A DNA stretch of 64,000 nt from Oxytricha trifallax (GCA_000711775.1 ARYC01002549.1:1-64000); one strand, 5' to 3'. Numbered from the stretch's first letter, positions 12,100-23,665 are shown. The notes: generated by a model from the sequence alone, not told the origin. Numbers and translations are program-made.

Positions 12100-13010
12100 C
12101 TCAAACCAGTGCTAAATTATTTTCCGATTGTAAAGTATTTTATAAGAGTGCTTCAACTGAGAGGTATCACTGTTGCTAGCTGTTTAGTATATTAATTCTA
12201 GTTCCTGATAACATCAAGTAAAACGATAAATTTATCTTAGAAGCATATTGACTGTCTTTTATAGCAATAATTCTATCTGAATATACGATTAAATGCAGAA
12301 GGCTATTGATAATATTTATCAAGTTCATACACAATGATGAAGTAGTGCTACATTCAACAACTTTAATAAATTTTGCACAAGAAGTATGATAATATATAGT
12401 GTATGACTAAAATATAAATATTGTCACTTACTCATGTATTTTAGCTGGTATGAGTGAAGATTCAGGCTTAGAAATATATATTCCCCATCTTCATTTAATT
12501 AAGCTAAAGTAGTAGATATAATTCTTATTTAATCAAATGGATAATTACAACTACCAAGAGTTGATATTGTTTGTTCACAAGGAGTCTATGAAAGCTTATG
12601 AAGAGTTAAATATAACTCCTGTGTATAAAAGTTCCTTACATAATTTAATGGAATCGAATTCTACAGGAGTTAGATTAAGACTCGCTTCAAGAATCTCTTG
12701 CTGTAGCAAGAGAAGGAAGAATGAATGCTTATAGATAAGAGTTAGAATTAAATGAATGAATAACCTTAAAATGAAACTAATACTTAAAAAGAATCTTATT
12801 CTCTCTTTTTTCCCCCTTAAGGTTTTACTAGGACCAAAGCTTCTTCTATGTACCAGCATTAGCATTTATGTTTATTTCATCAGACTTTTTAAAATACATT
12901 ATAAAGTTTCTTGCTCACTTAATGAATGGTTTAAGACTATCTCTCTCTATAAAATATTTCATTCTCTTACATAAGTGAATACCATTCCAGATTTACTTTA
13001 AAAGCTCCAG
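12100..13010 (+). mobile_element. Old TBE relic (transposase and 22 kDa fragments)
   Basis: Inverted relative to the two younger TBEs. On the plus strand, 12260-12740 aligns with the transposase: FIHNDEVVLHS matches FIHADEAVFTF, an SEDSGLEIY block follows, then LNITPVY and a scrambled remnant of the FNGIELYWG block. Immediately after, on the minus strand from about 13010 to 12760, is the end of the 22 kDa gene (NANAGTQKK matching DAGAGTKRR). The convergent order is therefore preserved. Both genes have many frame breaks and no telomere-like ends are visible, so this insertion is much older than those at 1 and 42 kb. Confidence 0.75.
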
Positions 13011-13959
13011 TGCTATAAAGTTATTATTGAATTTTTATAAATTTAATTAATACTGGAATTAAATTCGTTTAATTAAAATTGGTACAAATATAATAGTACC
13101 AAAATTTATTTAGTATTTAATTTTTCCAGTGAATTTTTAATGGAAAATTCCAATCAGGTTCTAAACTTAAATGAAACCAGAGCCAAAAAGATTTATCAGA
13201 TTTGATACCAAAATCAAAATTAATATGGTTTAAATATAAAATTTTGAGCTAAAATCAAAATTATTATTTTTAGAGAGTCAACTTCAACATATTTTCACTA
13301 TAATTATATATGATTTATGAACTTTATGTTAGAAATTATAATTTGAATTTAATCATGGCTGCCATTTTAAATCTCAAAAAATTTTCTTATGAAACTGGAT
13401 AGTATTAAGCAAAAATTTTAATCAATCTAAAAACTAGAATAATCAACATTGAAATGAAGGTAGAGTAGAGAGCCCTTGAATTTGATTTAAGTAACTTCTT
13501 TATTGAGGTTTAAAATAGTAACGGATGAACAGATGTGGGAGTTCAAAACATTGATAGATGATGTTGAGGAAGTAAAGAAACAGCGACAGATTAAATAGAT
13601 AAAAACCATTTGAACTCTGGTAAGACTTAGGTCTATTTGAAACAAGATAAGATAGATGGTAGATACTAAAGCAGAACCTACATGAAGTCTAATATTCATT
13701 AAGTAGAAGAGAGAAGCATTTTGAAAAATATCACCTAATGATTCCTTCATTTAAGATAAAGAGACTTTGAAAATTCTTCCAACTAAAAGAAAATCTAATA
13801 CTCTAAAAGCTTAAAGAGAGTAAAAGGGGAGGCTTGAGTAAAAGCAGATATTGGAATCAATGAATCAGTTAGATTTATTGTATGTTTTTTAAGAGAGAGA
13901 GAGCTTGTATTTCTTCTGCATTAAATGCAGGAGAACTTAATAGCAGTAAAAAAATAAAA

Positions 13960-15085
13960 CTATTCGCATTTAGACATGACTGCGTAGGCAAAGCTTATAG
14001 TTGTTATTGAATATGCTTACAATGCTTATCCATTGAGCCTATCTGATAAAGAACGAGCAGTATAAAAATGAATTTGAAAATGAAGAAATATTATTCAGAG
14101 AGGTATAAAGAAGAGATTATAAGAACTCTGCTTAAAACTCGATGAAGATTTCTTGCATTAGGCTTCATTTGCATTAAGTCTGAAATAATTTGATTTTACT
14201 TTTATTGAGTAACTTTACAACAACAGATATTCAGATGATTTAAACGAAAATTTAATAGAAATGAATAAGAGTGTGAAATACTTTCATGAACTTGGTTATG
14301 TTCACAGAGATTTAGCCTGAGAATTTTATGTCGAATATCTGCCCTTAAAACTAGTTGTTATAGATTAAATAGGGCAATAAGACAGTAGATAGTTTCTTTA
14401 GCATAGGTGCTTGGTACCTCCCGGCTATTTTCTAATAAGAAAGTAGTGAAATAATGGTTCCTTATATTGGGATGTCTAGGTAGTCGCTGTCATAACTCTT
14501 GAATACGTCATGGAGAGTATGTCATACTTTGGTACCAATCATGATAAGCAATTATTTATGATTTATAATTAGGAAAAGAGTAATTATTATTAAAACTTAT
14601 GAATTAAATAGTATCTTATATAAATAAGACGCGGGTGAAGGTAGAACACTCACATTAAGTGTAACTAACAAAAAACATATTTATAAATTATATTTTAGAG
14701 ATCCTACCTGATAGGACCTTAGGTGTCAACAGCTGGTGCTCCGTAAGATCACACTGCGAGGGGACAGCAAAAACTCAAAGATGACTATGATGATGAAGAT
14801 GACAACGATGATGAAGATGAAAAAAATATATATTTCCATATTTATCTTAATTATTCTGATTGATGTTAATTTAATTTCTACAATCTTAAATTTTTCAGAT
14901 TATTTTGCATAAATACATCCTGCTGAAAAGCATATAAAGGAAGAAGATAATGCTAAGAAATTAAAAGGATAGTAGACAAGATATCGTAAAAGCACCAGCC
15001 TATCCAAGCTTGAGCCACTGAAGACAAAAAGATTTAGAAGAAAATACAAAGACAAATAGAGAAAATTCGTTTGATTTATTTAAAT
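13960..15085 (+). pseudogene. Protein kinase relic
   Basis: Broken serine/threonine-type kinase. Visible pieces: KNEQYKNEFENEEILFREV (about 14050-14105), the catalytic loop HELGYVHRDLA at about 14287-14320 (ending in a TGA where Lys-Pro-Glu-Asn is expected), and NGSLYWDV...VITLEYVMESM near 14450-14520, corresponding to the APE/substrate region. After a possible acceptor (TATTTTAG, about 14700) come an acidic Asp/Glu run (about 14780-14825) and a basic C-terminus (about 14900-15070). The kinase resembles that of the TBE 57 kDa protein and sits where that gene would lie in the inverted relic just upstream. The acidic and basic tail has no counterpart in the TBE, so a host kinase is equally possible. 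Confidence 0.5.
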
Positions 15086-15829
15086 TAAATTGATTCTCAT
15101 TAGGTACACATAAAACACTAATGATACTTGAGTTTTCTATATTAACCCAACTAAACTCTTAAAAATCAAAGAAAATCACTTTAAAATTTTATTGATGGGT
15201 TTTCTGATTTTGAATAGCATCCATAATATTAACAAAAATGAGGGTAGTAATGAAACTTTTATTAATATAAATATCGTAACATCATGCTTTTGACAAAATA
15301 CTTTTATCTCCCTCTTCATCATTATCTTCTTCATCATTCATTAAAATTAAAACATTAAACATTTTTGGCTTATTAAATCTCACCTACCTTAATTTTTCCC
15401 TATATTATTGAAGCTATTGCATTTACTGGACTGTTGTTATTGCTGCTGGCATTTCTAGTAAAATAACTTTATTATAATTTTTGCTATGATAGATTTTCAA
15501 GATATTTCTACTTAATCTTATCCTGTTTTCAAATATATTTAAATTCAATCCAAACTGAATAAACTTTTAAAATATAAAAATTCTTAAAATTGTTCTGATA
15601 TAATAGCAATCAAAAGATTCATCTTCACAAACAAATACATATTTGGATAATCGAGGAAATTGAAATGACACCATTTAGCAAAAAACAAAAATGTGAAATT
15701 CTTATTGAATATAATGAGTTTTTTGCTGTGCCTAAATACTTCCTTAAAAATCTTAAACACTCTCTTATAAAGTACCTATTTTTACCAAGAAATTTTCAAT
15801 TTGTGCTAATCAGAAAGAAATAGAGTAAG

Positions 15830-16794
15830 AATAAGGAAAATTATAGATTAAAATAATGGTCACACTATTATTTGTCATTTAAAAGAAAATTTAAGTTTGT
15901 GGCAGCTATCTGAACGACTGAAGCAAAAAACGATTATACAAATTTGATGAGTTCTTGGTATATCTAAGAAAATAAATGGCGATTACTATTTATGATGAAT
16001 AAATCTAGATGGAAAAGTTTTACAGAGGTAGTTAACTGTAAACAAATTAATTTTTAAACCATAAAGTTTTAATTATATTTTACTGCCATTTTAAATCACG
16101 TCTGTTTTAAATTTTTAATTAAACTTTCCCTGTTTTGAATGTATTCGCTTAATAATATAGGCATATAAGATTTTTAACTACTACTATTAATATGGAAGAA
16201 AAATGGGTGGAGTGAAAACGAGTATTAATTATGAGTATTATTATTATTTTAATATAGAATAAAATATTTTAGAAAGCCCTATAAAAATTAATATCATCAT
16301 AAGAATATAAAAAATAATTTAGGTAAGAAATGAGACAGTAGAAATAGATGAAATGTTCTTAAAAGGATAAAAAATATCATATAAAATTACTTGGGTAAGA
16401 TAATAAAAATATAGCTTTTAGGCATTATGCAAAGAACACCATACAAAATATTCATTTGCATGCTTAATTCCGAAATAGATCAGCACTAATAGCAATAATT
16501 ACTAAGAAATATGATAGAGCAGCTACTTATGTATGCACTGATTCATGGAGAGCTTATTGTAAATTGCACTAGATTTTATTCAATCATTTTTAAGTAAACC
16601 ATAAAATAGAATTCTTATATCCAGTAAAAAGAAAAATACACATATATAGGAAATAGATAGAAGCTGTTAAGAAAAACAATAAAATGTATGGGAAATTAAC
16701 TAATTAAGATACTATTATTTTTAAGCCGAATTGCAATGGAGAGTTGATTTCAGTAAGAGGATTGGAGTTTTCATATATTAATGAAAATCATTGA
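15830..16794 (+). mobile_element. Merlin/IS1595-like transposase relic
   Basis: Plus-strand remnant of an ISXO2-like DDE transposase. VEIDEMFLKGQK (about 16338-16373) fits the first catalytic Asp block. YVCTDSWRAYCKL (about 16528-16566) fits the second Asp block, typically SDgWkaY in this family. It is followed at the right spacing by FQVNHKIEF and IYRKQIEAVKK with the last acidic residue. The last 90 codons are open to TGA 16792-16794; upstream parts are in several frames. No terminal repeats seen. The telltale HTN motif before the Glu is degraded, so the family call is moderate. Confidence 0.5.
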
Positions 16795-16865
16795 TTAATT
16801 TCATCAATAATTTATATTTAATTATGAGAAATTAATCTTTATATTTATTAATAATAATAATAATA

Positions 16866-16985
16866 ATAATAATTAATCCTCATCGGGGGCTCCAGGCCCC
16901 CCGGATGAATATACATGTTAAATGTATGTAAGGGACTAGCCCTTTTATAAAATTAGTTTTGAACTTTCTGTTCAAGGTATACTAA
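16866..16985 (-). other. Cluster of four perfect stem-loops after the stop codon
   Basis: In the 145 bases downstream of TGA 16996 (minus strand) there are consecutive hairpins: TTGAAC/GTTCAA, AAGGGCTAGTCCCTT, ATACAT/ATGTAT and GGGGGC/GCCCCC, the last flanked by CATC/GATG. They end 14 bases before the TTA repeats. Such a structured 3' end fits recognition by a retrotransposition machinery or an RNA-stability role. Confidence 0.6.
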
Positions 16986-16995
16986 AACTTTGTGG

Positions 16996-18492
16996 TCATC
17001 TTCTTCCTCTCTTGTTTTGTCTTCTTTTCTTGTTCTTGTTGGGTTGTCTCCTTTTTGGTCTGTTGTTCTATTTCTTAGGTTTCTTTCCGTTTAGAATTTG
17101 AATATAGCCATCTTTTTCTTTGAATTTGAGTTTGTTGTCAAGTGGTTGGATTCTAATAGAGAAGCTGATCTCTTTTAAGGCTATTTGTTCTTTAAGCCTT
17201 GTGGTGAGGAATTGGACTAGGTCCGATTTGATGAAGTATGTGTGTTTCTGGAGACATTTAAGGTATATTTTTACCCTATTGGTGTGTTCTTCGGTCTCAA
17301 AGTTCATGTACATGAAGCTCTTTTCATTAGCCTCTGAGTTTTTCATGATGATGAGAGAAAAGAACTTTAACATTTTTACTGAGGTGGCTGACGGGTCAAA
17401 CTTAAGGTGTGTTTTTATATATGCTTTGAGCATATCGTCTGTTTTGTCATATAAGTCTTTTGCTGTGTCTTTGGTTAGGGGTGAGATTACTCTTAGACAT
17501 CTGGCAAATTCTTCTATGATTCCATAGTATTCTGAGTTAATACTCTGTGTCCAGATAGATATGCAGGCTTCCCTTTTGTCTAGTCTGTCTTAGAGTTCAG
17601 CCTTAGTAATTTGTTAGTTCATATGTGGTACTCTTTATTTTATAATTTATTATTATTAATTAATAGTTGGATCCTATTTTATTAATTAATTATTTCCTAT
17701 TTAGTACTAATTTTTTGTAAGTGCGTCACTGTTAATTTTAAGTGCGTCATCTCTTTTTTAGTTTTAATTGAGTACGTCACGATTATATTTTAGGAAGTTA
17801 TCAATTGTGTCATCGCTTAGGTTGAGGAGGTCTTTGTAATATTCCCTATCTTCTATGTGGATTTAGGGTTGTTACTTTTCCTGAAGGTATTCTTGTTCGA
17901 TGATTGTTTGTTAGCTAGAGTCTTCTTCGTATGATTCATCACTGTAGAAGACTGGTTTTTCATCGCTCCAGTCTGAGTTATCATCATCTTGGTATATGAT
18001 TTTCTTTTCTATTTTTTTGGGGGGTTTGATGATGAATTGTTTTTCTGGGTAGAAGGGTTAGCTTACTATGTTTAGTGGCGCCAGGACTTTTTCTCTCTTG
18101 GTTGTTATTTATGGTCCTGGGGCTGGTGATTCTTCTATCTCCGTGATGTTGGGAGATGTTGGGCATAAGGTTTAAGGTTTAATGAACTTGTTGTTTACCC
18201 TTAGAAGTCTTAGGAGTTAGTAGGTTTATATGATCCATATTTAGTTGGTTGAGGCCTCGTATTCAGGTAGGTACTATAGTTTATTGAGTTCTATTTGATA
18301 CTGATTTATATGTTCGTGAACTTTTCTGACTATTCTTTTGATGATGAAAGTTATGGCTTCTAGGATGTATAGTCCCCACTGATCTCTGTTGTTTTTAATG
18401 AGTCTCGTGGTGTATGCTGCTAGTTGTTTAAATTTTTTATTTTCTGCTAGCATATATATGAGGTCTTGGTCTTGGGCGTTTAGTATACCCAT
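16996..18492 (-). CDS. Unrecognised 498-codon protein
   Basis: ATG 18490-18492 to TGA 16996-16998 with no in-frame TGA over 498 codons and about 20 TAA/TAG codons as Gln; this length is unlikely by chance. Residues 1-75 are helical (EAITFIIKRIVRKVHEH), about 120-170 are Pro-rich, and about 180-215 are very acidic (DDDNSDWSDEKPVFYSDE). A low-complexity Asn/Gln stretch at about 255-290 coincides with an AT-rich dip. The last 208 codons (an internal ATG at 17622 would start them) end in a strongly basic tail of Lys/Arg/Asn, suggesting nucleic-acid binding. It could be two proteins fused, or two genes whose boundary lost its TGA. The gene resembles an ORF1-type RNA-binding protein in layout only; no homologue recognised. 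Confidence 0.65.
17714..17785. repeat. Three short repeats of AAGTGCGTCA type
   Basis: Three copies of a roughly 21-bp degenerate unit with the core GTGCGTCA or GTACGTCA, at about 17719, 17740 and 17773. They lie at the AT-rich junction between the two halves of the 498-codon frame. They may be protein repeats (DALKINSDALTKN) or binding sites between two genes. Confidence 0.45.
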
Positions 18493-20115
18493 TCTGTGTT
18501 TATTATTTTAAAATTTTTTTTATATTTATTAAATATTTAATTTGTAAAATTAGTCATGCCTATTAAAGAAAATATAAAATATTAAATAATAAAATATGGG
18601 TTTCTTTATGATTCTCTTACTTAAAAAATGCTTATTTTAAGACCATAACACTTAAATTATTGCTTGCATCATCCAGTCGTTGTTTCTGAAACTATTTCTA
18701 AACTTAAAATCATCTATAAGAATCGGGAAAAATACCACATTAGAAGGTACTTGTTTGTTTTGGAAACTAACTTATAAATTGATGTAATGTTGGAGGTTGA
18801 TTAAAAGAGAAATCTTATTTACACTGAATAGAATGAATTTCATTTTTCTTAGTAATATTTATATCATCTCATTAATAGTATAACTAATTTATTTAATTTT
18901 ATATTATTAATTTATCATTATATTTAAAATTTAAGATACATATTCATTATTGTTTGATAATTGCCTATCCAAATACACTACAGCAGAAGCAGATCTTTTA
19001 AAAGGAAGAAGTGGTCTTGATAAGAACAAGAATGTTTCTCAAAAAATATCTATTTCTAAAGCTAGGAAAAATCAAATAAAAGAAGCTTATATCATAATAT
19101 ATTATAAATCTATGAATCTCTTGCATTAAATATAAGACGATCAAATTACTTGAATTGTTAATTAGATTACGTAAAATTAATATTAAATTAAATTTATTAG
19201 TAAAATAAATCGCATATATAATAGCATCTTGTTCACACATCCACTCACTGATAGCATTACAAAGAAGAAACTTCATCAGAGCTCTATATCCTAAATCAAA
19301 CATAAATATAACCTCTACCCCACTATTGTTTCAAAGAGGAAAATTATCAAACAAATGTGCAGCTTATTCTATAATTCAGCTAGTCTTCCGTTATTCCTCC
19401 TCCATATTACCTTTAAAAGGTAAGACAGCTCTCAGCCTTTGAATGCACAATCTTTTCAGCCTTGCACAAAACAGTTTCTATATGTCCGCAAGTTGATAAA
19501 AAAAAACGATGTCTCTTTGTTGCCTCTGACTTTTGCTCCCTCTCCCAATAATCAAGTATAATTAAAGCTCTGATAAAACATATGACGCCAAGAGTACGAT
19601 CACATCAATTTAAAACTTTGTGTCAACATTTCTGCCATACTCAGAAACAAGAAAAATAATCCCTTTATCCTCGCCTTTGAAAGTAAGCAGAAATTCAAGG
19701 TCAGAGGTTGAATATGTCTGCACTCCTAATTTGACAAGCTTGAGTTTTTAAACCAGGTTAACTTCCTTTCGAAAAGATGAGTATGAGAGAGGCATCTTGT
19801 TTGTGCTTCACTCTCTATTTTTTATAGCTTTGCAAGGTCGCCTATTCTTTTAATCCTACTACCTGCATTTTTCATCTTATATTATTCCCAAAACTACTTG
19901 CCTCTCTAAAGCAAAATTCTTTTCGCCAATATTCTCAAATATTTCTTGAAAAATGTAATTGTGACAACATACCGTTATAGAAGATAACACGTAAATTATT
20001 TTCTATTGGAAAGCCCATAGAGCAGGGAAAATTTTGCCTAAAAAATAAAATTACATCTTTTCAAGAATATTGTCATACTCATCCATAACTATTATATCAT
20101 CCTTAATTTGGTATT

Positions 20116-20438
20116 TTGTAGGAATACATTTGATTTGTGCAAATTAATTTAAATTAACTATTTATTAATTACCTTCAATTATATTTTTGGGGAATGTCTC
20201 CAAACCCTAGAAATATTATACTCTCTGGAAAGAGCATTAAAAGTGAGAAGGTAGTTACTATATCTAGAATGATTTTATCTCATCACCCAAACAAGAAAAA
20301 ACCCTTTTACTGTATAGAAGTAGGATCTATTTATATTTATATTTGGAATCACTTTGGATATGATAACTGCCATGATTGTAATATTTAATTAATTAAATTT
20401 AAAAATTCATATTCTCAAATCGATTGTATTCCTACAAT
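20116..20438. repeat. Family A-type element, copy 2, with a unique core
   Basis: Ends are inverted copies of GTAGGAATACATTTGATTTG (right end CAAATCGATTGTATTCCTAC). Unlike copies 1 and 3 the interior is not palindromic. It carries a 64-codon frame (20194-20385) free of all three stop codons, reading MSPNPRNIILSGKS at its start and ending in a Cys-His-rich CHDCNI. The frame is unrecognised; it may be captured host coding DNA. It lies inside the helicase relic. Confidence 0.65.
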
Positions 20439-20440
20439 TT

Positions 20441-20712
20441 TAATAAAACCCCATTAGTCAATTAAGAATGAAGATTAGGAGTTAAGGACAATTAAATTAA
20501 AATATAATTATTATTGGCGTAAATTAATAATTTTTGGTCTAATTATTAAAACTATTGGCTCGATTAATTGTCTCTATAAAATAAACCAATCAGAGTGTGT
20601 AATTTTTATTTAAGCCTAATTATATTTAATTTAAGCCAATAATAATTATATCTTAATTTAATTGTTCTTAACTCCTAATCTTCGTTCTTAATTGACTAAT
20701 GGGGTTTTATTA
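20441..20712. repeat. Family B foldback element, copy 1
   Basis: A 272-bp element whose ends are inverted TAATAAAACCCCATTAGTCA. The two halves are mutually inverted through much of their length (AATTAAGAA...TTAAGCCAATAATAATTA). The termini contain one AAAACCCC telomere-type unit. It begins 3 bp after the end of a family A element. The second copy at 26741-27010 is in the opposite orientation. Confidence 0.8.
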
Positions 20713-21124
20713 TTCAATATCACGAACTATCACATGGTTTAGGATAGCGCCGATTTTATCTTATCCCATTTTTTTAAAAAGATATTGCTTTGCTAAAAAT
20801 ATTCTACCTACTTCTATTGTTTCGAAAAGTAAATTGCCAGCATAGCTTAAACCTATATCTTCCCAGACTAATTAGGAAATTCAATTACTGTGAACCTTTA
20901 ATTCGAGCTTGCCATAACTGCTGCAACCAAAGTTTAAAATACGAGTGCATATACTCGTTAGAACTTTCACATAGCTTTTTTCTCAGTTAGCTCGTAGAAT
21001 TCTTTTAGGAGTGCAAATATTTAAAAGAATTACTATTTGTCTATTTATGAAAAATAAGTGGTAGGCTATAATTTAAAATGAAAAAGTCTTAAAATAATAA
21101 ATATTAATATAGGTAATTACAGAG

Positions 21125-21285
21125 ATGAAATCCAGAAATAGCTTTATCATCTCTCCATTCTCCTACGTATTTTTCTCTATCTGGCCATACCTACTTTGTT
21201 GTTCCCCACTTTTCCAGAGTATCTCGAGCTTTCGATCAAATGACGTCGGAACTCTTGGCGGTAAGTAATGCTGAAATATATAATT
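21125..21285 (-). pseudogene. MORN-repeat protein fragment
   Basis: On the minus strand the patch reads LPPRVPTSFDRKLEILWKSG, then after one frame shift VWPDREKYVGEWRDDKA and GFHL, the signature of a MORN repeat (YxGEWxDGKxxGxG), which binds membranes or mediates contacts. Raised G+C. A GTAATT...TTTTAAG sequence after the repeat could be an intron start or decay. Only one and a half repeats remain. A second MORN-like fragment lies at 53655. Confidence 0.5.
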
Positions 21286-22424
21286 TTTAGATATGTTTTT
21301 TGTAACTTACAAATTTTAGTGAATAACCAGCTGCTCCAACAACACTATTTTTAAGAATTTATATTTTCTTAATTAATTTCATTTTAATTTATCAATTTTC
21401 TATTATAAATTGTAATTCATAAAGGAAAGCTGATATCACTCACATTTGAAATAACTTTACTAATTTCTTAAGCTAATTGCTCTAAAGGGCATTCTATAAT
21501 AAATTGCAAAGTTTATTGGAATTAAATCTTTAAGCATTTGAATATCAGAATAACTTTGCTAGGTCGAAGTCAACTTGATCTCATTTCAATATAAAGTCAC
21601 CCAGAAGTTATCTTTAATGGAGCAAAGAAAGAAGATCATCTAACTATGAGGCTACATCTATGGTCACTCTAACTTTTGAGATGATCTATCCTACTAGCAA
21701 TTAGGCCGGCTCATCGTTATTAACTATTTAGCAACTTCATTCAAAGAAACATTTTTGGGTTCTATGCTATAAGCTACGCAACCTCTTTTGAATAACCACA
21801 CCCTATAGACAGGACTTCAAAATTGTTTGTCTTTCCTCTCAAGATAAAAGTTCGGAAACACTATTATGTTTGACTGTCAAAGCCAAGATGTTTAAGACTT
21901 TAGAGGGTTGCTATTCTAGATCCATTTGTGCTGAAAATTAAAGACTCAAAAATATGCAAGGATATGGGGGCTTCTTCATCACTTGCTATACTGAATTTAT
22001 TTGGATCCTTAACAAACGGTAAAAAGGTTCTGATAAGTAGTCAGCCTTCATTTCGATAAGAGGAATATCCTTGACCATCATAAAGCTCAGCTTAACAACA
22101 CTTCGTATTAGAGCTGTCAAAATAATGACAAAATTCTGAATTTTTACACTTAAAGAGATACTTCATGTTTTTTGGAATTTATCGAAAAGAATTGTGATCA
22201 ACTGCTTGATAAAAGAGTTCTAAACTTTTATAAAGAGAATATTTAATATCTCCAAGGAATAGAAACTTAAGCTTTGGCTACCATTAAGGTTATTTCATCG
22301 TATCTCACAGACGAAGTTTGCTTCTTGATTAAAGGCTATAAGTGAATTCCTGGTTTAATTTCTCAAATTATGCTTAACTGGCTCCTATTCGACTTATATC
22401 TCTCAACAAAATAAAATTTTGATA

Positions 22425-23665
22425 TTTCTTGAGAGTAAGAAAGTCACTTATTTTTATAGGAGTCAAAAAGAAAATATTTTCAAGTATTGATAGAAATACC
22501 AAACTACTCAGAGATTTCAGTCACTAATCTCTACGAAGTAGCAATGAAAGATGAAGATTTAAAGACTTGATTTAGATGTTTGGCAAGATTTCTGTAATTG
22601 CCATGATGGTAGTTTGACGACTAAGATACCGTATCTCTGGTCGTATTACACAAATGAATTCAATTAATAAGTATGATTAATACAATCATAAGTATTATTT
22701 TTGAGAAAATTTGTGACTTATAAATTTAATATAAATATAATAAAATGAAATAATCTATGTATAGTACTATTGATTAGGAGACTAGAACATAAATTCTTGA
22801 ACTTTGATTTGGGGACTAGAATCCTATCCTATGAATGCTAAACTTACTTATTTTAGCTATAGATAAATAGGAAAAGCTTTTGGTTTTGGCATTAACATAA
22901 TAAGAAAAAATTGCATTAATTCTTATAACTAGCCTTTATGATGTCAAAATAAAAGGAAAAAGCTTTGAATTTGACTCTTGAGCATAAAAACTATTTGATA
23001 AACAAAAGCATTTTAATGGAACTAAAATTATATTCTATTGCAGATAAGGTTAAAGTTTATCATCGTAAATTTCCTTATTCTAAAATTTCTACTACTAGTT
23101 TAAGAAATATTCATCTCAGAAATGGCTTGAAATATTTAAAGCTTTAGTCTTTTTATAGGATTTCAATTTCTATAAAGACATAGATTTAGGTTGCTTAGCT
23201 TGATTTGTATTCAATGCTTTGTGATGCTTACCAGCATTAGGAATATATAATATAATTTGACGAGACTATTTTTAAACACCATGCAATAATTTTTAGTTCT
23301 TGTGCTTGGCGTTATTAAAATCAAGATATTCAAAAAGGAAGCATACATAACAAAACTTTAGCTGCGTTAGTTTTTATTTCTTGCCAATAAGGGCTTTTAG
23401 GGTACGTTATTAATTAGAAATAAATTAAAATTCCTGACTTAATTTAAGGACTTGAATATTTTAATAATAACTTCTACAAATACAAAAAGCAATACTTTTA
23501 TGGATAATTTATGCTCGTATCATAATAGGTCATTCAAACAGGAATTTGAGTAAATGGGTGGATTATATATATAATACTCCCCTACTCTTTAGAGTTTAAC
23601 TGTATTGAAGAAATTTTTTCGAGAGTCAAACTATAATTATAAAAAAGTCATAATTGAAAGGAACT
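22425..23665 (+). mobile_element. TBE-related transposon relic (22 kDa-like gene and DDE transposase)
   Basis: Two decayed plus-strand genes. At about 22460-22570, EIPNYSEISVTNLYEVAM matches EIPNYPEISVTNLYDDAM of the TBE 22 kDa protein. At 22935-23665 is an IS630/Tc1-type transposase. Its helix-turn-helix ends in NGLKYLKL (about 23115-23145), and the first Asp block is QFDETIFKHHA (about 23255). The second Asp block FMDNLCSYHNRSF is at about 23498, and the Glu block LPYSLEFNCIEEIFSRVK is at about 23580-23635. At least two frame changes. The transposase is much more like the one at 37 kb than the TBE one, yet the small partner gene is shared. Confidence 0.7.

Larger units (their letters stand above)
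16852..18518 (-). mobile_element. Retroposon-like insertion with TTA-repeat tail
   Basis: A 1667-bp block, clearly richer in G+C than its surroundings, bounded by a 14-bp direct repeat TTTATATTTATTAA (16838-16851 and 18519-18532). Read on the minus strand it starts with a long reading frame and ends with four stem-loops and a (TTA)n tail next to the left repeat. Variable-length target duplications with a simple-repeat tail are typical of target-primed LINE insertion (I-type LINEs end in TAA repeats). No reverse transcriptase is present, so if this is right it is a non-autonomous or half-LINE type element. The repeat is AT-rich and could be coincidental. Confidence 0.5.
19376..21000 (-). pseudogene. 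SF2/SecA-like helicase relic split by two foldback elements
   Basis: Minus strand. The upstream part (21000-20730) ends at TGA 20730-20732 and holds a P-loop-like motif NQSGKIQVQAMLA (motif I). The downstream part (20105-19376) has IVMDEYDNILE (motif II, DExD), then IIFLVSEYGRNVDTKF and LIIGRGSKSQRQQRD, which is the conserved C-terminal helicase end with motif VI (GRGS). This combination is typical of a SecA-like helicase family I have seen in ciliates and other protists. One frameshift lies between about 19760 and 19830. Two adjacent elements (20116-20438 and 20441-20712) occupy the gap between motifs I and II. Some residues between the motifs are missing, so the gene was probably dead before or after insertion. 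Confidence 0.55.

Noticed and set aside
12596-12865. 89-codon minus-strand frame
   Set aside because: Covers parts of two convergent TBE relic genes and matches neither as a whole.
13960-14600. Kinase relic as the 57 kDa gene of the 12 kb TBE relic
   Set aside because: Position and strand fit, but the acidic and basic C-terminal parts have no TBE counterpart and zinc fingers were not found; left as undecided.
17120-17527. 135-codon plus-strand frame
   Set aside because: Antisense to the 498-codon minus-strand gene, which has far better composition and spans the whole region.
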